Shown: piece by piece, positions 55,549 through 64,000 of the stretch
Layout: each line of letters begins with the position of its first letter
Position numbering within the stretch: position 1 is the first letter of the stretch
Source: CAWHXG01 sp963833235
GTDB taxonomy: Bacteria > Pseudomonadota > Alphaproteobacteria > Rhodobacterales > Rhodobacteraceae
Direction: 5' to 3'
Length of the DNA: 64,000 nt
NCBI GenBank assembly: GCA_963833235.1
Contig: CAWHXG010000005.1
Span: 138,764 to 202,763, forward strand
The notes under the pieces: generated by a model
Told to the model about the DNA's origin: nothing
Database searches by the model: none
What the model saw: the letters and a program-made list of their open reading frames with translations, nothing else
Translations under genes and position numbers: made by a program

Positions 55549-56787
55549 TCAGTTCGTTGCCGACTTCGGCATGAAGTGCAGCAACTCCCCGGCCTCGCGA
55601 TCGGTGATCGCCAGGAACGTGCCGTCCTCCAGCAGTTCGATGTCGCGCACCCGGCCCAGATCGCGCACAAGGCGCTCCTCGCCGGTCACGCGGTCCTCCT
55701 CCAGCACCACGCGCACGATGCCGCCCGGATAGAGCGACCCGATCAGGAATTCGCCCTGCCACTCGGGGAAGGCATCGCCCTCGTAGGCGACCATGCCGCC
55801 CGGGGCGATCACCGGGTCCCAGTAATATACCGGCTCCTCGAAGCCCTCGCCGCGCGGCTCGCCCGTGCCGATGGGGCCTTCGTCGTAGCGCTCGCCGTAG
55901 CTTACCTCGGGCCAGCCGTAGTTGGCGCCGGCCTGCGGGCGGTTCAGCTCGTCGCCGCCCTTCGGCCCGTGCTCGATGGTCCAGACCTGGCCGTCGCGCA
56001 CCAGGGCGCCCTGAATGTTCCGGTGACCCAGCGACCAGATGCTGGCGACCGCGCCGTCCTGGCCCGCAAAGGGGTTGTCTTCAGGCACGGTGCCGTCGAG
56101 GTTGACGCGGATCACCTTGCCGTACGTCTTGTCGAGGTCCTGGGCATAGACCCGCTGATCGTCGGTGAAGTGCTCGCCGGTGGTCACGAAGGCATGGCCG
56201 GCGTCGTCGAAGACGATGCGCGAGCCGTAATGCATCGGGCTGGGCGAGGGCGGCTCCTGCACGAAGATGTCCTCGACCTCGGTCACCTCGGTCAGATCCT
56301 CGTTCAGAACCCCGCGACCCGCCGCGGTGGCCGACATGCCGCCCTCCAGCGGCTTGGCATAGGTCCAGTAGATGCGGCGGTCGTCGGCGAAATCCGGGCC
56401 GACGGCGATGTCGAGCAGGCCGCCCTGATCCTGGGCGAGCACCTCGGGCATGCCGGCGATGGGGCCGCTCAGGCTCCCGTCGGTGCTGACGTGCCGCAGA
56501 CGGCCGGGGCGCTCGGTCACGAGGTAGCCGGCCCCCTCCGGCAGAACGGCGATGCCCCAGGGATGCTCCAGCCCGCCGGCCAGCGCGGTGCTGGTCAGCT
56601 CGGCTTCGGTGGTGACGGCAGGCGCGCGGGTCTGGTTCTCGAAGGCGGGCTCGAATTCGGGCACGTTCTTCTCGCCCTGGACGACGTAGCCGCCGCCACC
56701 GGCATCGGCCTGCGCCATGGCGGCGAAGGGCAGGGCAGCGGCGGACAGGGCGGCGAGGGTCGTCAGCGGCGTTGAGCTAATGGTCAT
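55549..56787 (-). CDS. PQQ-dependent sugar dehydrogenase (soluble aldose sugar dehydrogenase-like)
   Basis: 412 residues from the ATG at 56,787. A signal peptide (TLAALSAAALPFAAMAQA) directs it to the periplasm. The beta-propeller has GGLEHPWGIAVLPEGAGYLV, VTERPGRLRHV, DQGGLLDIAVGPDFADDRRI, SLGHRNIQGALV and EHGPKGGDELNRPQAGANYG, as in YliI and GdhB relatives. Probably oxidises aldoses with PQQ. The extra 40 residues before the first blade are acidic. The 3' end faces the small membrane proteins. Confidence 0.9.
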   Translation of the reverse strand: MTISSTPLTTLAALSAAALPFAAMAQADAGGGGYVVQGEKNVPEFEPAFENQTRAPAVTTEAELTSTALAGGLEHPWGIAVLPEGAGYLVTERPGRLRHVSTDGSLSGPIAGMPEVLAQDQGGLLDIAVGPDFADDRRIYWTYAKPLEGGMSATAAGRGVLNEDLTEVTEVEDIFVQEPPSPSPMHYGSRIVFDDAGHAFVTTGEHFTDDQRVYAQDLDKTYGKVIRVNLDGTVPEDNPFAGQDGAVASIWSLGHRNIQGALVRDGQVWTIEHGPKGGDELNRPQAGANYGWPEVSYGERYDEGPIGTGEPRGEGFEEPVYYWDPVIAPGGMVAYEGDAFPEWQGEFLIGSLYPGGIVRVVLEEDRVTGEERLVRDLGRVRDIELLEDGTFLAITDREAGELLHFMPKSATN

Positions 56788-57053
56788 GTCGTTCTCCCGG
56801 TCTGACAGGTTCACCGGGCGAACGGCAAGCGGCGCGTGACGGTTGCATCACGGTCTCGCGGGGTGGGCGCCTCACGGCCGAGGTAATCGCCGCCGGCCAC
56901 ACGAAAGTCGTGCGACGGGGCCCCCGCGAGAAGGCCGAAACGCGCCGCCCGCAGGCGCAGGGCGCGGTCCATGTGGAGAAACAGGGAGGCCCGCCCGTAG
57001 GCAGAGCTTCAAAGCGGAACCCTTCTGGAAGAGCCCCAGGCTTCGCCCAAACG
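56788..57053. other. Spacer between sugar dehydrogenase and rplI
   Basis: No gene recognised. It holds the promoter of the sugar dehydrogenase on the minus strand, not resolved, and lies downstream of the rpsF-rpsR-rplI terminator. Confidence 0.45.
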
Positions 57054-57086
57054 AAAAGGCCGCGCCCCCTTTACGGAGGCGCGGCC
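57054..57086 (-). terminator. Intrinsic terminator of the rpsF-rpsR-rplI operon
   Basis: On the minus strand GGCCGCGCC pairs with GGCGCGGCC (57,058-57,066 and 57,078-57,086), followed by TTTT (57,054-57,057). It lies 27 bases after the rplI stop. Confidence 0.8.
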
Positions 57087-57112
57087 AATCGCGGGTCGAT
57101 GTTCGGTCCGGG

Positions 57113-57757
57113 TCAGTCGGTGCTTTCCGGCGTCTCCACCAGGCCGCTGGCCTCGCCGCCGCTCTCGCGGGCCTCGGGGCCGTCGTCGTCGTCCATGCCC
57201 GCCGCGCCGAGGTCGTCGAAGAGCTCTGCGATGTCGAACTCGGCCTCGGCGTCTTCCTCGGCCGCCAGCTCCTGGATCGACTTGCCGGAGGCCTGCATTT
57301 CGGCCTCCTCGGCGGAGCGGGCGACGTTGATGGTGATCGGTCGCGGTCACTTCGGGGTGCAGCACCACCTCCAGGTCATGCAGGCCCAGTTCCTTGATCG
57401 GCTGGTCGAGCACGATCTGACGACGCTCCAGCGGTGAAGCCGTTCTCGGTCGCCGCGTCGGACGCGTCGCGGGTGGTGACCGAGCCATAGAGCGCGCCGG
57501 CGTCGGATGCGGAGCGGATGATGACGAAGGTCTGGCCGTCGAGTTTGGCTGCAAGGCCCTCGGCTTCCTTCTTCGTCTCGAGGTTGTGCGCTTCGAGCTG
57601 AGCCTTCTGCGCCTCGAACCGTGCCATGTTGGCGTCGTTGGCGCGCATCGCCTTGCCCTGCGGCAGCAGGAAGTTGCGGGCGTAGCCCGGACTTCACCGA
57701 GACCACTTCGCCCATCTGGCCAAGCTTGGCGACGCGCTCCAGAAGAATGACGTCCAT
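57113..57757 (-). CDS. rplI: Large ribosomal subunit protein bL9, split by three single-base insertions
   Basis: Pieces in order on the minus strand: MDVILLERVAKLGQMGEVVS, MRANDANMARFEAQ with FVIIRSASDAGALYGSVTTR, LERRQIVLDQPIKELGLHDL, and AEMQASGKSIQELAAEEDAE. They are in three frames. Removing one base near 57,686-57,690 (a C-run), near 57,432 and near 57,338 restores one L9 frame of about 214 codons with the usual acidic alphaproteobacterial tail. L9 is a universal 50S protein, so sequencing or assembly error is more likely than loss. It is the third gene of the operon. Confidence 0.88.
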
Positions 57758-57768
57758 GTCTCAGACCC

Positions 57769-57998
57769 TCACTTCACGGCGTAGGGCAGCAGGGCGAGGA
57801 AGCGGGCGCGCTTGATCGCTTTCGCCAGTTCGCGCTGCTTTTTCGCCGACACTGCGGTGATACGGCGAAGGAACGATCTTGCCGCGCTCGGAGATGTACC
57901 GTTGCAGCAGTTTCACGTCCTTGTAGTCGATCGCGGGCGCGTTCTCGCCCGAGAACGGGCAGGATCTTGCGGCGGCGGAAGAATGGTTTACGTGCCAT
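57769..57998 (-). CDS. rpsR: Small ribosomal subunit protein bS18, split by two single-base insertions
   Basis: The start MARKPFFRRRKILP (ATG at 57,998) is followed in another frame by FSGENAPAIDYKDVKLLQRY and ISERGKIVPS, then by a third frame ending ALLPYAVK. Removing one G near 57,957-57,959 and one base near 57,864 gives a complete 75-residue S18. An AGGAG ribosome binding site lies upstream. S18 is essential and pairs with S6 in the 30S platform, so the breaks are probably consensus errors. Confidence 0.88.
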
Positions 57999-58016
57999 GT
58001 GTTCAAATACTCCTGA

Positions 58017-58452
58017 TCAATCGCGACGGGGACGCTCGGACCGCCGGGGCGATCACCACGGTCTGGACGGTCGCCACGGTCGGGGCGGTCACCACGGTCC
58101 CGGCGCGGGCCGCGATCGTCACGCGAGTTTTTGCCTGAACCACGGCGGAGGGGCCTTCCTCATGCGCGTCGACGCTTGCACGGTCAGAACGCGCATCACG
58201 TCCTCGTGCAGGCCCATCAGACGCTCCATCTCCTGCACGGCGGCCGAAGGCGCGTCCGAGCGCAGATAGGCGTAATGGCCCTTGCGGTTCTTGTTGATCT
58301 TGTAGGCCATCGTCTTGAGGCCCCAGTATTCGAATTCTCGACACGGTTCCGCCATTGTCGGTCAGAACCTGCGAAAAATGCTCGATCAGGCCTTCAGCCT
58401 GCGCGGTGGACAGATCCTGCCGCGCGATGAAGGTATGCTCGTAAAGAGCCAT
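58017..58452 (-). CDS. rpsF: Small ribosomal subunit protein bS6, split by several indels
   Basis: It starts MALYEHTFIARQDLSTAQAE with LIEHFSQVLTDNGGTV. The next frame gives GLKTMAYKINKNRKGHYAYL and RLMGLHEDVMRVLTV, then VDAHEEGPSAVVQAK, then an Arg/Asp-rich tail (RDRGDRPDRGDRP) typical of Rhodobacteraceae S6. Indels lie near 58,335-58,345, 58,175 and at the T-run near 58,130, with one more in the tail. S6 binds 16S rRNA with S18. It is the first gene of the operon. Confidence 0.87.
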
Positions 58453-58794
58453 GTCCGTTCCTTTTCAGAGGCGCATTTCATAGGACGGGGATGAGGCTTC
58501 CGCGCCCGTCCACCAGAGGCTGCGCCATGCGTGTCTGCGGAAGCTGCGGCCATACACCGGCAGGGGGCCGTTGGGCAAGAGGCGGCGGGCAAGGGGCGGC
58601 GGGCAAGCGGCGGCGGGCAGGGCGCGAAGGGCAAGGGACAGCGGGCAGGGGGCGGCGGGCGGGCGCCTTTCCCGCAAGCGTTCGCCAGCGAACGATAGGT
58701 GTGGAGCCGCGGGAGATTGAATAATCCGACCGCAATCCAAGATAAGCTATCACCGGGCGTCAACCGCCCTCGACGACCAACAAGGAGTTCCCTG
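58453..58794. other. Divergent rpsF / yceI region with G-rich repeat
   Basis: 342 bases with no gene. It holds the promoter of the ribosomal operon (left) and of yceI (right), and a 14-base tandem array listed separately. Confidence 0.5.
58573..58656. repeat. Six tandem 14-base G-rich repeats
   Basis: Units start at 58,573, 58,587, 58,601, 58,615, 58,629 and 58,643, each close to GGGCAAGGGGCGGC. The array lies 120 bases upstream of rpsF, within or near its promoter. Such simple repeats change copy number easily and also cause assembly errors. Confidence 0.8.
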
Positions 58795-59393
58795 ATGAGA
58801 CTGCCCCTGGTGCCGGTTCGCTGGCCCTGACCGCCGCCCTTTCCGGCACCGCCGCCTTCGCGGAGGCCGAGCCTGCACGCTCGACGCCAGCCACAGCCAG
58901 ATCCTCTTCAGCTACAGCCACATGGGCTTCTCGACGACCTACGGGATGTTCTCGGGCTTCGAGGGCGACATCATGTGGGACAAGGAGAGCCCCGAGAACA
59001 GCAGCGTCACCGTCTCGATGCCGGTCGACAGCATGTTCACCGGCTGGGAGAAGCGCGACGCGCACTTCATGTCTGAGGACTTCTTTAACGCCGCCGACGA
59101 GGCCAACGGCGACGTGACCTTCACCTCGACCGCGATCGAGGTGACGGTCGAGGACACCGCGAACATCACCGGCGACCTCTACGATGAACGGGGTCACCAA
59201 GGAGATCGTGCTGGACGCCAAGCTGAACCAGGCCGGCGAGCATCCGATGGCCAAGACCGAATGGGCCGGCTTCGACGCGACGACGACGATCCTGCGCAGC
59301 GATTTCGGCGTCGACCGGTTCGCGCCGATCGTGGGCGACGAGGTGGAACTGATGATCTCGATCGAGGCCCAGAAGGCCGCCGACGAGACCTGA
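58795..59393 (+). CDS. YceI family protein, split by frameshifts
   Basis: From the ATG at 58,795 the signal-peptide region is broken by at least two indels (about 58,815-58,870). A long frame then reads SHMGFSTTYGMFSGFEGDIM, SVTVSMPVDSMFTGWEKRDA and HFMSEDFFNAADEANGDVTF, and after another indel near 59,180 the end reads MNGVTKEIVLDAKLNQAGEH and SDFGVDRFAPIVGDEVELMI. The order matches a periplasmic YceI isoprenoid-binding lipocalin of about 195 residues. The breaks resemble those in the neighbouring ribosomal genes, so the true gene is probably intact. Confidence 0.82.
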
Positions 59394-59641
59394 GCCCGGT
59401 CCCGCGCCGCTTGCGCGGCATCTGAGGCCAACGCGGCGCCGGGAACGTTCCGGCGCCTGTTTCATGTCCGGCGCGAAGGCGCGGCGCTCCCAGGCACACG
59501 CGATCGGCCATCAATGACCTTAGCTTCATCCGTTAACCTACTGTTCGCGTTTGTGTAGATTTTGAATTGTTTCCGGAGGTATTGCAGGGCAGACGCGCTG
59601 CAATGCGCTCTCGCAATTTTTTGAACCAAAGGATTACGACC

Positions 59642-60195
59642 ATGAAGATCATTCCCTTCATCGCCGGTCTGGCCTTCTCGGCCTCAGCATCGCCACCACC
59701 TCCGGACGCCCAGGCAGGCACCCTCTATGCGACGGATGTCATCTGGACGAACAACGGCACGGTCGGCAGCGGCAACAACCGCGACGTCAAGGCGAACGCC
59801 CTCGGCGCGCCGGACCAGAAATTCCTCTCGCTCGGCAAGGGCGGCATGGCCGACTTCACCTTCGGCCAGCTCTTCACCGGTCCCGGCGTGAGCTACGAGG
59901 TCACCTTCGCCCGTTCCAACTATCTGGAAAGGCCGACGTCTTCGCCGGTCTGAACGGCAACTTCCAGAAGGTCGGCGCGGTCAACAACATCACCGGCGCG
60001 GGCTTCATGTTCAACTTTGCCGGCAGCTTCGACACGCTGCGCCTGATCGACACGACCCCCGGCAGCTCGCCCAGCGACGATGGCTACGACGTTGACGCGG
60101 TTGGCGTCTCTCCCGTGCCGCTGCCGGCCGCCGGCGCTCTGCTGGCGGGGGCCCTTGGCGGCATGTCCCTCCTGCGGCGCCGCCAGTCGGCCTGA
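59642..60195 (+). CDS. VPLPA-CTERM sorting domain protein, frameshifted
   Basis: An export signal (KIIPFIAGLAFSASA) is followed by ATDVIWTNNGTVGSGNNRDV and MADFTFGQLFTGPGVSYEVT. One base is missing in the A-run near 59,931. In the next frame LNGNFQKVGAVNNITGAG leads to the sorting tail VSPVPLPAAGALLAGALGGM with a terminal Arg cluster. This three-part tail (VPLPA motif, helix, basic end) is the exosortase-type signal common in Rhodobacteraceae. About 184 residues when repaired. Its ligand or role is unknown. Confidence 0.8.
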
Positions 60196-60299
60196 TCCGT
60201 TACTTACCCGATGCGAAAGGTGGGCGCTCCGATGGGGGCGCCCGCCGTTTCACGCGGCGTACCCGCCGGCTCTGCTGAAGCGAAGCGCGCGGCGGGCGC

Positions 60300-61526
60300 C
60301 TATTGCGCCGCGCGGCGGGCGGTCAGGGCGATGTCCACGGCCACGTCGTGGCCCACCGTACTGCCGTCCTGATAGCTGGCGGTGCCGATGCCGTATTCGC
60401 GCCGGTCGAGGGTGACGCGCCCGTCCATCGTTGCGGTCCCGCCGTCCAGCGTCAGCGTGAAGGGCAGGGTCAGCGGAACTTCCGCCCCCTTCATCGACAG
60501 CGTGCCCTCGGCGACATAGGCGTTCTCGCCCTCCGCGGCGCGGATGTCGCCGGCGAAGACGGCGGTGGGGAAGCGCGCCGCGTCGAAGAACTCGGCGCCA
60601 AGCGCGTCGCTGGTCACCGAGCCGAGCGTCAGGCTGTCGACCGCGATCTCGGCGCGCACGTCGCCCAGCACGTCGCCGGTCGCCTCCGGGTCGAAGGCGA
60701 TGGCGGCGGTCCAGTCGGCGAAGCTGCCCTGCACGGCGCTGCCGAACTGCTCGACCGAGATGCTGACGCTGCCGTCCTCGACCACCCAGTCCGAGGTCAC
60801 CTCGGCCAGCCCGGCCCCCGGCGCGCGCACCGCCTCCGCCGGCTCGCCCATCAGGCCCAGCACCGTGCCGAGCGCGATCGCGGCGGCCCAGATGCCGGTG
60901 GCCGCCCATATCGGGCGGCGGTCATGCGTCTGAGCCGGAACCTCCGGGGCGGTGCGCCCCGGCAGCATCCGGGCCAGCGTCTGGTCCTTGTCGACAAAAT
61001 GGTGCTTGAGCGCCCCGGCGACATGCAGCAGCACCGCCGCGGCCAGAACCTTGGTGAAGACCTCGCGCCAGGCCCCGAAGAACCCCGCCACCGCCTCGCT
61101 GCGGGGCACCAGCGGCAGGGTCTGGCTGAACGGCCACCAGATCGGCGCGAAGCCCTGGCTGGCGGCATGGTTGATCCAGCCCGACAGCGGCACGATGACG
61201 AGGCTGGCATAGAGCAGCCAATGCGTGGTCTCCGCGGCGAGACTTTCCAGCTTGCGGTCGGGATGCAGCAGGCCGGGCTTCGGCTGGGTCACGGCCCAGG
61301 CGATGCGGGCCAGCGCTACGAAGAAAAGCGTCACGCCAAGGGTCTTGTGCAGGCTGAAGAGCGTGCCCTTGGTGGCGAGCGCCGCGGCGCTGTCATAGGA
61401 CCAGTCGTTGGCGATCAGCCCCAGCGGGATGAGCGCGAAGATCGAGAGCGCGGTCAGCCAGTGGAAGGTCTTGGCGACCCCGCCATAGGTGACGGGGCTG
61501 TTGGCGGCAGGTGAGGCTGTGGACAT
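60300..61526 (-). CDS. Cytochrome b561-YceI fusion protein
   Basis: 408 residues from the ATG at 61,526. Residues 1-190 are a di-heme cytochrome b561 domain with four membrane helices and heme-ligand histidines (KTFHWLTALSIFALIPLGLI, SLHKTLGVTLFFVALARIAW, THWLLYASLVIVPLSGWINH, LLHVAGALKHH). After a fifth helix, residues about 230-408 form a periplasmic YceI domain (SVEQFGSAVQGSFADWTAAI, KGAEVPLTLPFTLTLDGG). The fusion suggests electron transfer to or from an isoprenoid such as ubiquinone bound by YceI. Unlike its left neighbours the frame is intact. Confidence 0.9.
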   Translation of the reverse strand: MSTASPAANSPVTYGGVAKTFHWLTALSIFALIPLGLIANDWSYDSAAALATKGTLFSLHKTLGVTLFFVALARIAWAVTQPKPGLLHPDRKLESLAAETTHWLLYASLVIVPLSGWINHAASQGFAPIWWPFSQTLPLVPRSEAVAGFFGAWREVFTKVLAAAVLLHVAGALKHHFVDKDQTLARMLPGRTAPEVPAQTHDRRPIWAATGIWAAAIALGTVLGLMGEPAEAVRAPGAGLAEVTSDWVVEDGSVSISVEQFGSAVQGSFADWTAAIAFDPEATGDVLGDVRAEIAVDSLTLGSVTSDALGAEFFDAARFPTAVFAGDIRAAEGENAYVAEGTLSMKGAEVPLTLPFTLTLDGGTATMDGRVTLDRREYGIGTASYQDGSTVGHDVAVDIALTARRAAQ

Positions 61527-61684
61527 GGGGGCGGGTGCCTTCGCATAGGGTTCGCTCAAGGTTAACGCTTGCGGCAGGCCGCGCAACGGCGCCTTTGCGC
61601 GCGGGCCCTGTGCGCCGCGGCAAGGCCGCCCGCGTGCGGTTGCGCCCCGGCACCCGTTCCCGGCGGGCCGCGGTCGGTGGTGGC

Positions 61685-61700
61685 GGCCATACCGATCGCT
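61685..61700. other. Probable chimeric junction
   Basis: Left of this point sequence is very GC-rich with Rhodobacterales genes. Right of it GC content falls and both genes are Bacteroidota-type. A minus-strand frame runs across by chance, joining DUF4832 sequence to non-coding GC-rich sequence upstream of the b561-YceI gene. Confidence 0.75.
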
Positions 61701-63660
61701 GTAAGTAAATAGATGGGAAGCACTTCCCCCAAAACCAGCTTCGTATTCACCGAAGGAAGCTTTCTCGACCTCCATAAAGACGGTGTATCCGTAGTGACCT
61801 TTCTGCAGCGTCACGTACTTTTTGCACGGATTAAGGCTATTGTCTTCGGCACTCATCCGATGATTGTCAAACTCTAAAACAATCTTACACCTATCCGACG
61901 TATTCTCCACAATCTTGAATCCGGTAGGATCATCCGTAAAGCTTCCTCCCACGTAAATCCAGTCTCCGAAGTCACCATCTTGGGCTAACACGTACTCCGT
62001 ACCCTGCTTAAGATGAAGAAGATGAGCAGCCTTCTCGTTGCCAGTAAATCCCGTAGTACCGGGCTGCCCACGTAGGGCGGGGTAGGTAATCCGGATCAAA
62101 CCGTTCTGCAGGACCATGTGGGTAGGGTCTAGATTGTTGGGTGTGTCTTCTACTACCGTCCAGGCACTTTCGTCTTCCGAACCATTGGTGTTGTAGATAA
62201 TTACGTCCTCTCCAGTAGGTACCGAAACCGGGGGAGTATCGGCGGTTCCTCCAACGGTGAGGATAGCATTGAGCTGGTTATAGCCTGTTTCGGGTTCCCA
62301 CGTATCCTGGTTCGCTAGGCGAACGCTGTAGCGCGGGTCATCGCGCAGCGAAGGTGCCGGATCAGGCAGATTCAGGAGCACCTCATACGCACCCGCCGGG
62401 GTATCATCCGGAACGGATAGCGAAATAGCCAGCTCTTTTTCTTGACCCGCTCCGGGGAACCACAAACGAAAGTCCGTGGAGGGCGTTACTTCAAGAGCCC
62501 ACACCTCACCCGTAGTCGGGTGGCGCAAGATCACTTCCACCCGCCGGGGGTTAACCGGCCGGGCCCACCCTTGGTTTGCTACCGTTAGCGAGACAGTTAG
62601 CTGCTCACCCGGGGCCACCTCCGCGTTCAGGCGGCTACTCACCAGTTCGTAGCGATAGCCCAGATACTTCTCATAGTCATCGTAGACCCCGTCTTGCACC
62701 CAACGTTCGTAGATATCGTAGGTGTGGTTTTCGTCCTGAGGGTTGCTCAAGGCTACGTAGTGAAACTTTTTGGCATCGTCTAGCCACTCGTAAGAATCCA
62801 TCGTCAGGTCCTGAAAATGGTCGCAGTGCGCCCACTGAGGAACAAATTCCGTAGACGGTGCCCACTGCGTCGCGTATTCCTGATCTTCGTGCCACAGCTT
62901 TTCGCCCGCTCCGAAGTTAGCGTACCAACCGGCTAACCGCGATTGATAGGTGCCATCATAGGCGTTATCTTCATTCAATGGAGTTTGAAATCCTAATGAC
63001 CCATACTCATTTGGGTCTCTAAAAATGATCTGGGGATATCTAACCCCAATTACTCTATCCGCAGGAAAAACGTCCAGCGCTTTGTACAAAATTTTCTTGC
63101 CGCTATCGGACAGTCCTACCGTTTTTTCCACAATATGGCCGCTGGTGGAGGTGTGCATCTCGCCCCAGTAGCCGATGAAACCCATCTCCATCCAGGCAAT
63201 TATGTCAGCGTTTTCGCTGAAAAAGGGTTCTAACTGTTCCAGGTGCTCGACGGTGATGTCGGTAGGGGCGTCCTCGTTGCTCACACTGTGGTTCCAGTTG
63301 TAGTTAAACCTGTAGAATATCTTCATCCCCTTGCTTCGAACTAGAGCAGCTTCTTGACTCATCTTGTCAAGAAAGTCCTGTGGCAAGTCGCCCGACGTAG
63401 TAGGAATCCGGATAATGTGCTTCACCAGCCGGTACCCTCGCGCATAGTAGGTGTCTAGGAGTGCGGCGGTAGCCCAGTTGTTGGCATTGGTAGCGTACGT
63501 TGGTTTGAGTTCCTTGAAGACAAACCATCCCCTTCTCCGGATTAGGGAAATTGCTATCGTCTGCCTGATAGGTAATCGTATTGGTGCTTTGGGCCAGGGC
63601 GCTACCGATCAGCAGCTGGGCGAGCAGTAAGCATGCTACAAGGTGTTTGATTAGTGTCAT
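61690..63660 (-). CDS. DUF4874/DUF4832 secreted protein of Bacteroidota type, frameshifted and 3' truncated
   Basis: ATG at 63,660 with a signal peptide (LIKHLVACLLLAQLLIGSAL). NFPNPEKG is followed by one extra base in the C-run at 63,529-63,532. The restored frame reads DTYYARGYRLVKHIIRIPTT, IFYRFNYNWNHSVSNEDAPT, DIIAWMEMGFIGYWGEMHTS and PADRVIGVRYPQIIFRDPNE (DUF4874), then VAPGEQLTVSLTVANQGWAR (DUF4832, beta-sandwich) and a third domain that is cut near 61,690. Such proteins are exported and predicted to act on carbohydrates. The protein has no business in an alphaproteobacterial operon. Confidence 0.82.
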
Positions 63661-63720
63661 GGTGGTTGAAGTTAGATGATGGTTTAAAATAAGGGGGTAG
63701 GGTGAGTGCATGAAGAATTG

Positions 63721-64000
63721 TTATTTTACCGCCAGTTTGTACTGAGTAGAGGCGCCAGCTTCTTGCACTCGTACAATATACAAGCCGGTAGATAATCTTT
63801 TTCGGGGTCGCACCCGTAGCAGTTGTTGATCAAGAATCTGATTCAGCACGATACTTTTGCCTTGCAAGTCGTGCATTTCAACTTGGCTATCCTCAGTTGC
63901 GCCCGCTACCACGAAGCTACCGGTGGCGCTAGGATTAGGATAAATCAGCACTTCGCTGCTGGTTTGGTTTAAGACTGGCTTCTGCTTTAGGTTAGCCTGC
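63721..64000 (-). CDS. T9SS type A C-terminal sorting domain (partial protein, N-terminus outside window)
   Basis: The frame enters at the window edge and ends at a stop at 63,721. It reads SEVLIYPNPSATGSFVV, VEMHDLQGKSIVL and STGLYIVRVQEAGASTQYKL, the beta-sandwich tag (about 75 residues) that directs Bacteroidota proteins through the type IX secretion system. Only the tag and about 17 residues before it are in the window, so the cargo is unknown. It lies 60 bases upstream of the DUF4832 gene on the same strand. Confidence 0.88.
   Translation of the reverse strand, partial: QANLKQKPVLNQTSSEVLIYPNPSATGSFVVAGATEDSQVEMHDLQGKSIVLNQILDQQLLRVRPRKRLSTGLYIVRVQEAGASTQYKLAVK

Noticed and set aside
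58573..58656. CRISPR array
   Set aside because: The 14-base units abut each other without spacers.
60300..63425. A single 1,041-residue minus-strand frame joining DUF4832 sequence to the b561-YceI protein
   Set aside because: The middle (about 61,530-61,690) is non-coding GC-rich sequence, the b561 gene has its own ATG at 61,526, and the two ends belong to different phyla. The open frame is a result of the chimeric join and high GC content.

Overview
The window comes from two different bacteria. From about 1 to 61,690 it is a high-GC alphaproteobacterium of the Rhodobacterales. The evidence is the gene order rplU-rpmA-GNAT-GNAT-obgE-proB-proA, the phosphotransferase gene chpT, the ornithine-lipid pair olsB-olsA, the DMSP lyase gene dddP, and a VPLPA-CTERM protein. 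From about 61,690 to 64,000 it is lower-GC Bacteroidota DNA carrying a DUF4874/DUF4832 protein and a type IX secretion (T9SS) C-terminal sorting domain. The simplest explanation is a chimeric contig joined near 61,690.

Accessory half (1-25,750). On the minus strand, 1-2,823 is the N-terminal 941 codons of a large secreted repeat protein that starts with a papain-like cysteine-peptidase-type domain. Then comes a graveyard: a collapsed IS3 element (3.0-3.3 kb), phage lysis remnants with an embedded spanin pair (5.0-5.6 kb), and a flavoprotein fragment (5.6-6.0 kb). A surface-glycan cassette follows: a tandem methyltransferase read leftwards, and a rightward operon of GT4 glycosyltransferase, GT29 sialyltransferase-like protein and pyruvyl transferase-like protein. 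A serine-recombinase scar (13.7-14.0 kb) separates it from a leftward sugar-uptake and catabolism operon. That operon has a YhfZ-like regulator, a binding protein, an ATPase, two permeases, an FGGY kinase, an SDR, an FAD oxidoreductase and an SMP-30 lactonase, with almost every junction overlapping. A broken alpha/beta hydrolase lies upstream of it. The segment ends at a tRNA-Ser(CGA) gene, whose 3' end and downstream flank have a degenerate copy at 3.5-3.7 kb, as expected for tRNA-directed island integration.

Core half (25,750-57,000). These are conserved, tightly packed housekeeping genes: ribosomal L21/L27, Obg, proline synthesis, ChpT, ornithine lipid synthesis, thiE, trmJ, ctaA, an MFS transporter, uvrA, a patatin, a hydrolase-OsmC fusion, dddP, a DEAD-box helicase, glnA/glnB, NAD(P)H-hydrate repair, tRNA-Leu(TAG), trigger factor and a PQQ-type sugar dehydrogenase. 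Several intergenic spaces carry GC-rich hairpins, a dispersed GGATATTT-containing motif and short tandem repeats.

Error-prone right end (57,100-61,690). rpsF, rpsR, rplI, a yceI gene and the VPLPA-CTERM gene are all split by single-base indels, several at homopolymers. These genes are unlikely to be truly dead, so consensus error is the likely cause. This agrees with a weakly supported contig end next to the chimeric join. The b561-YceI fusion gene at 60.3-61.5 kb is intact.
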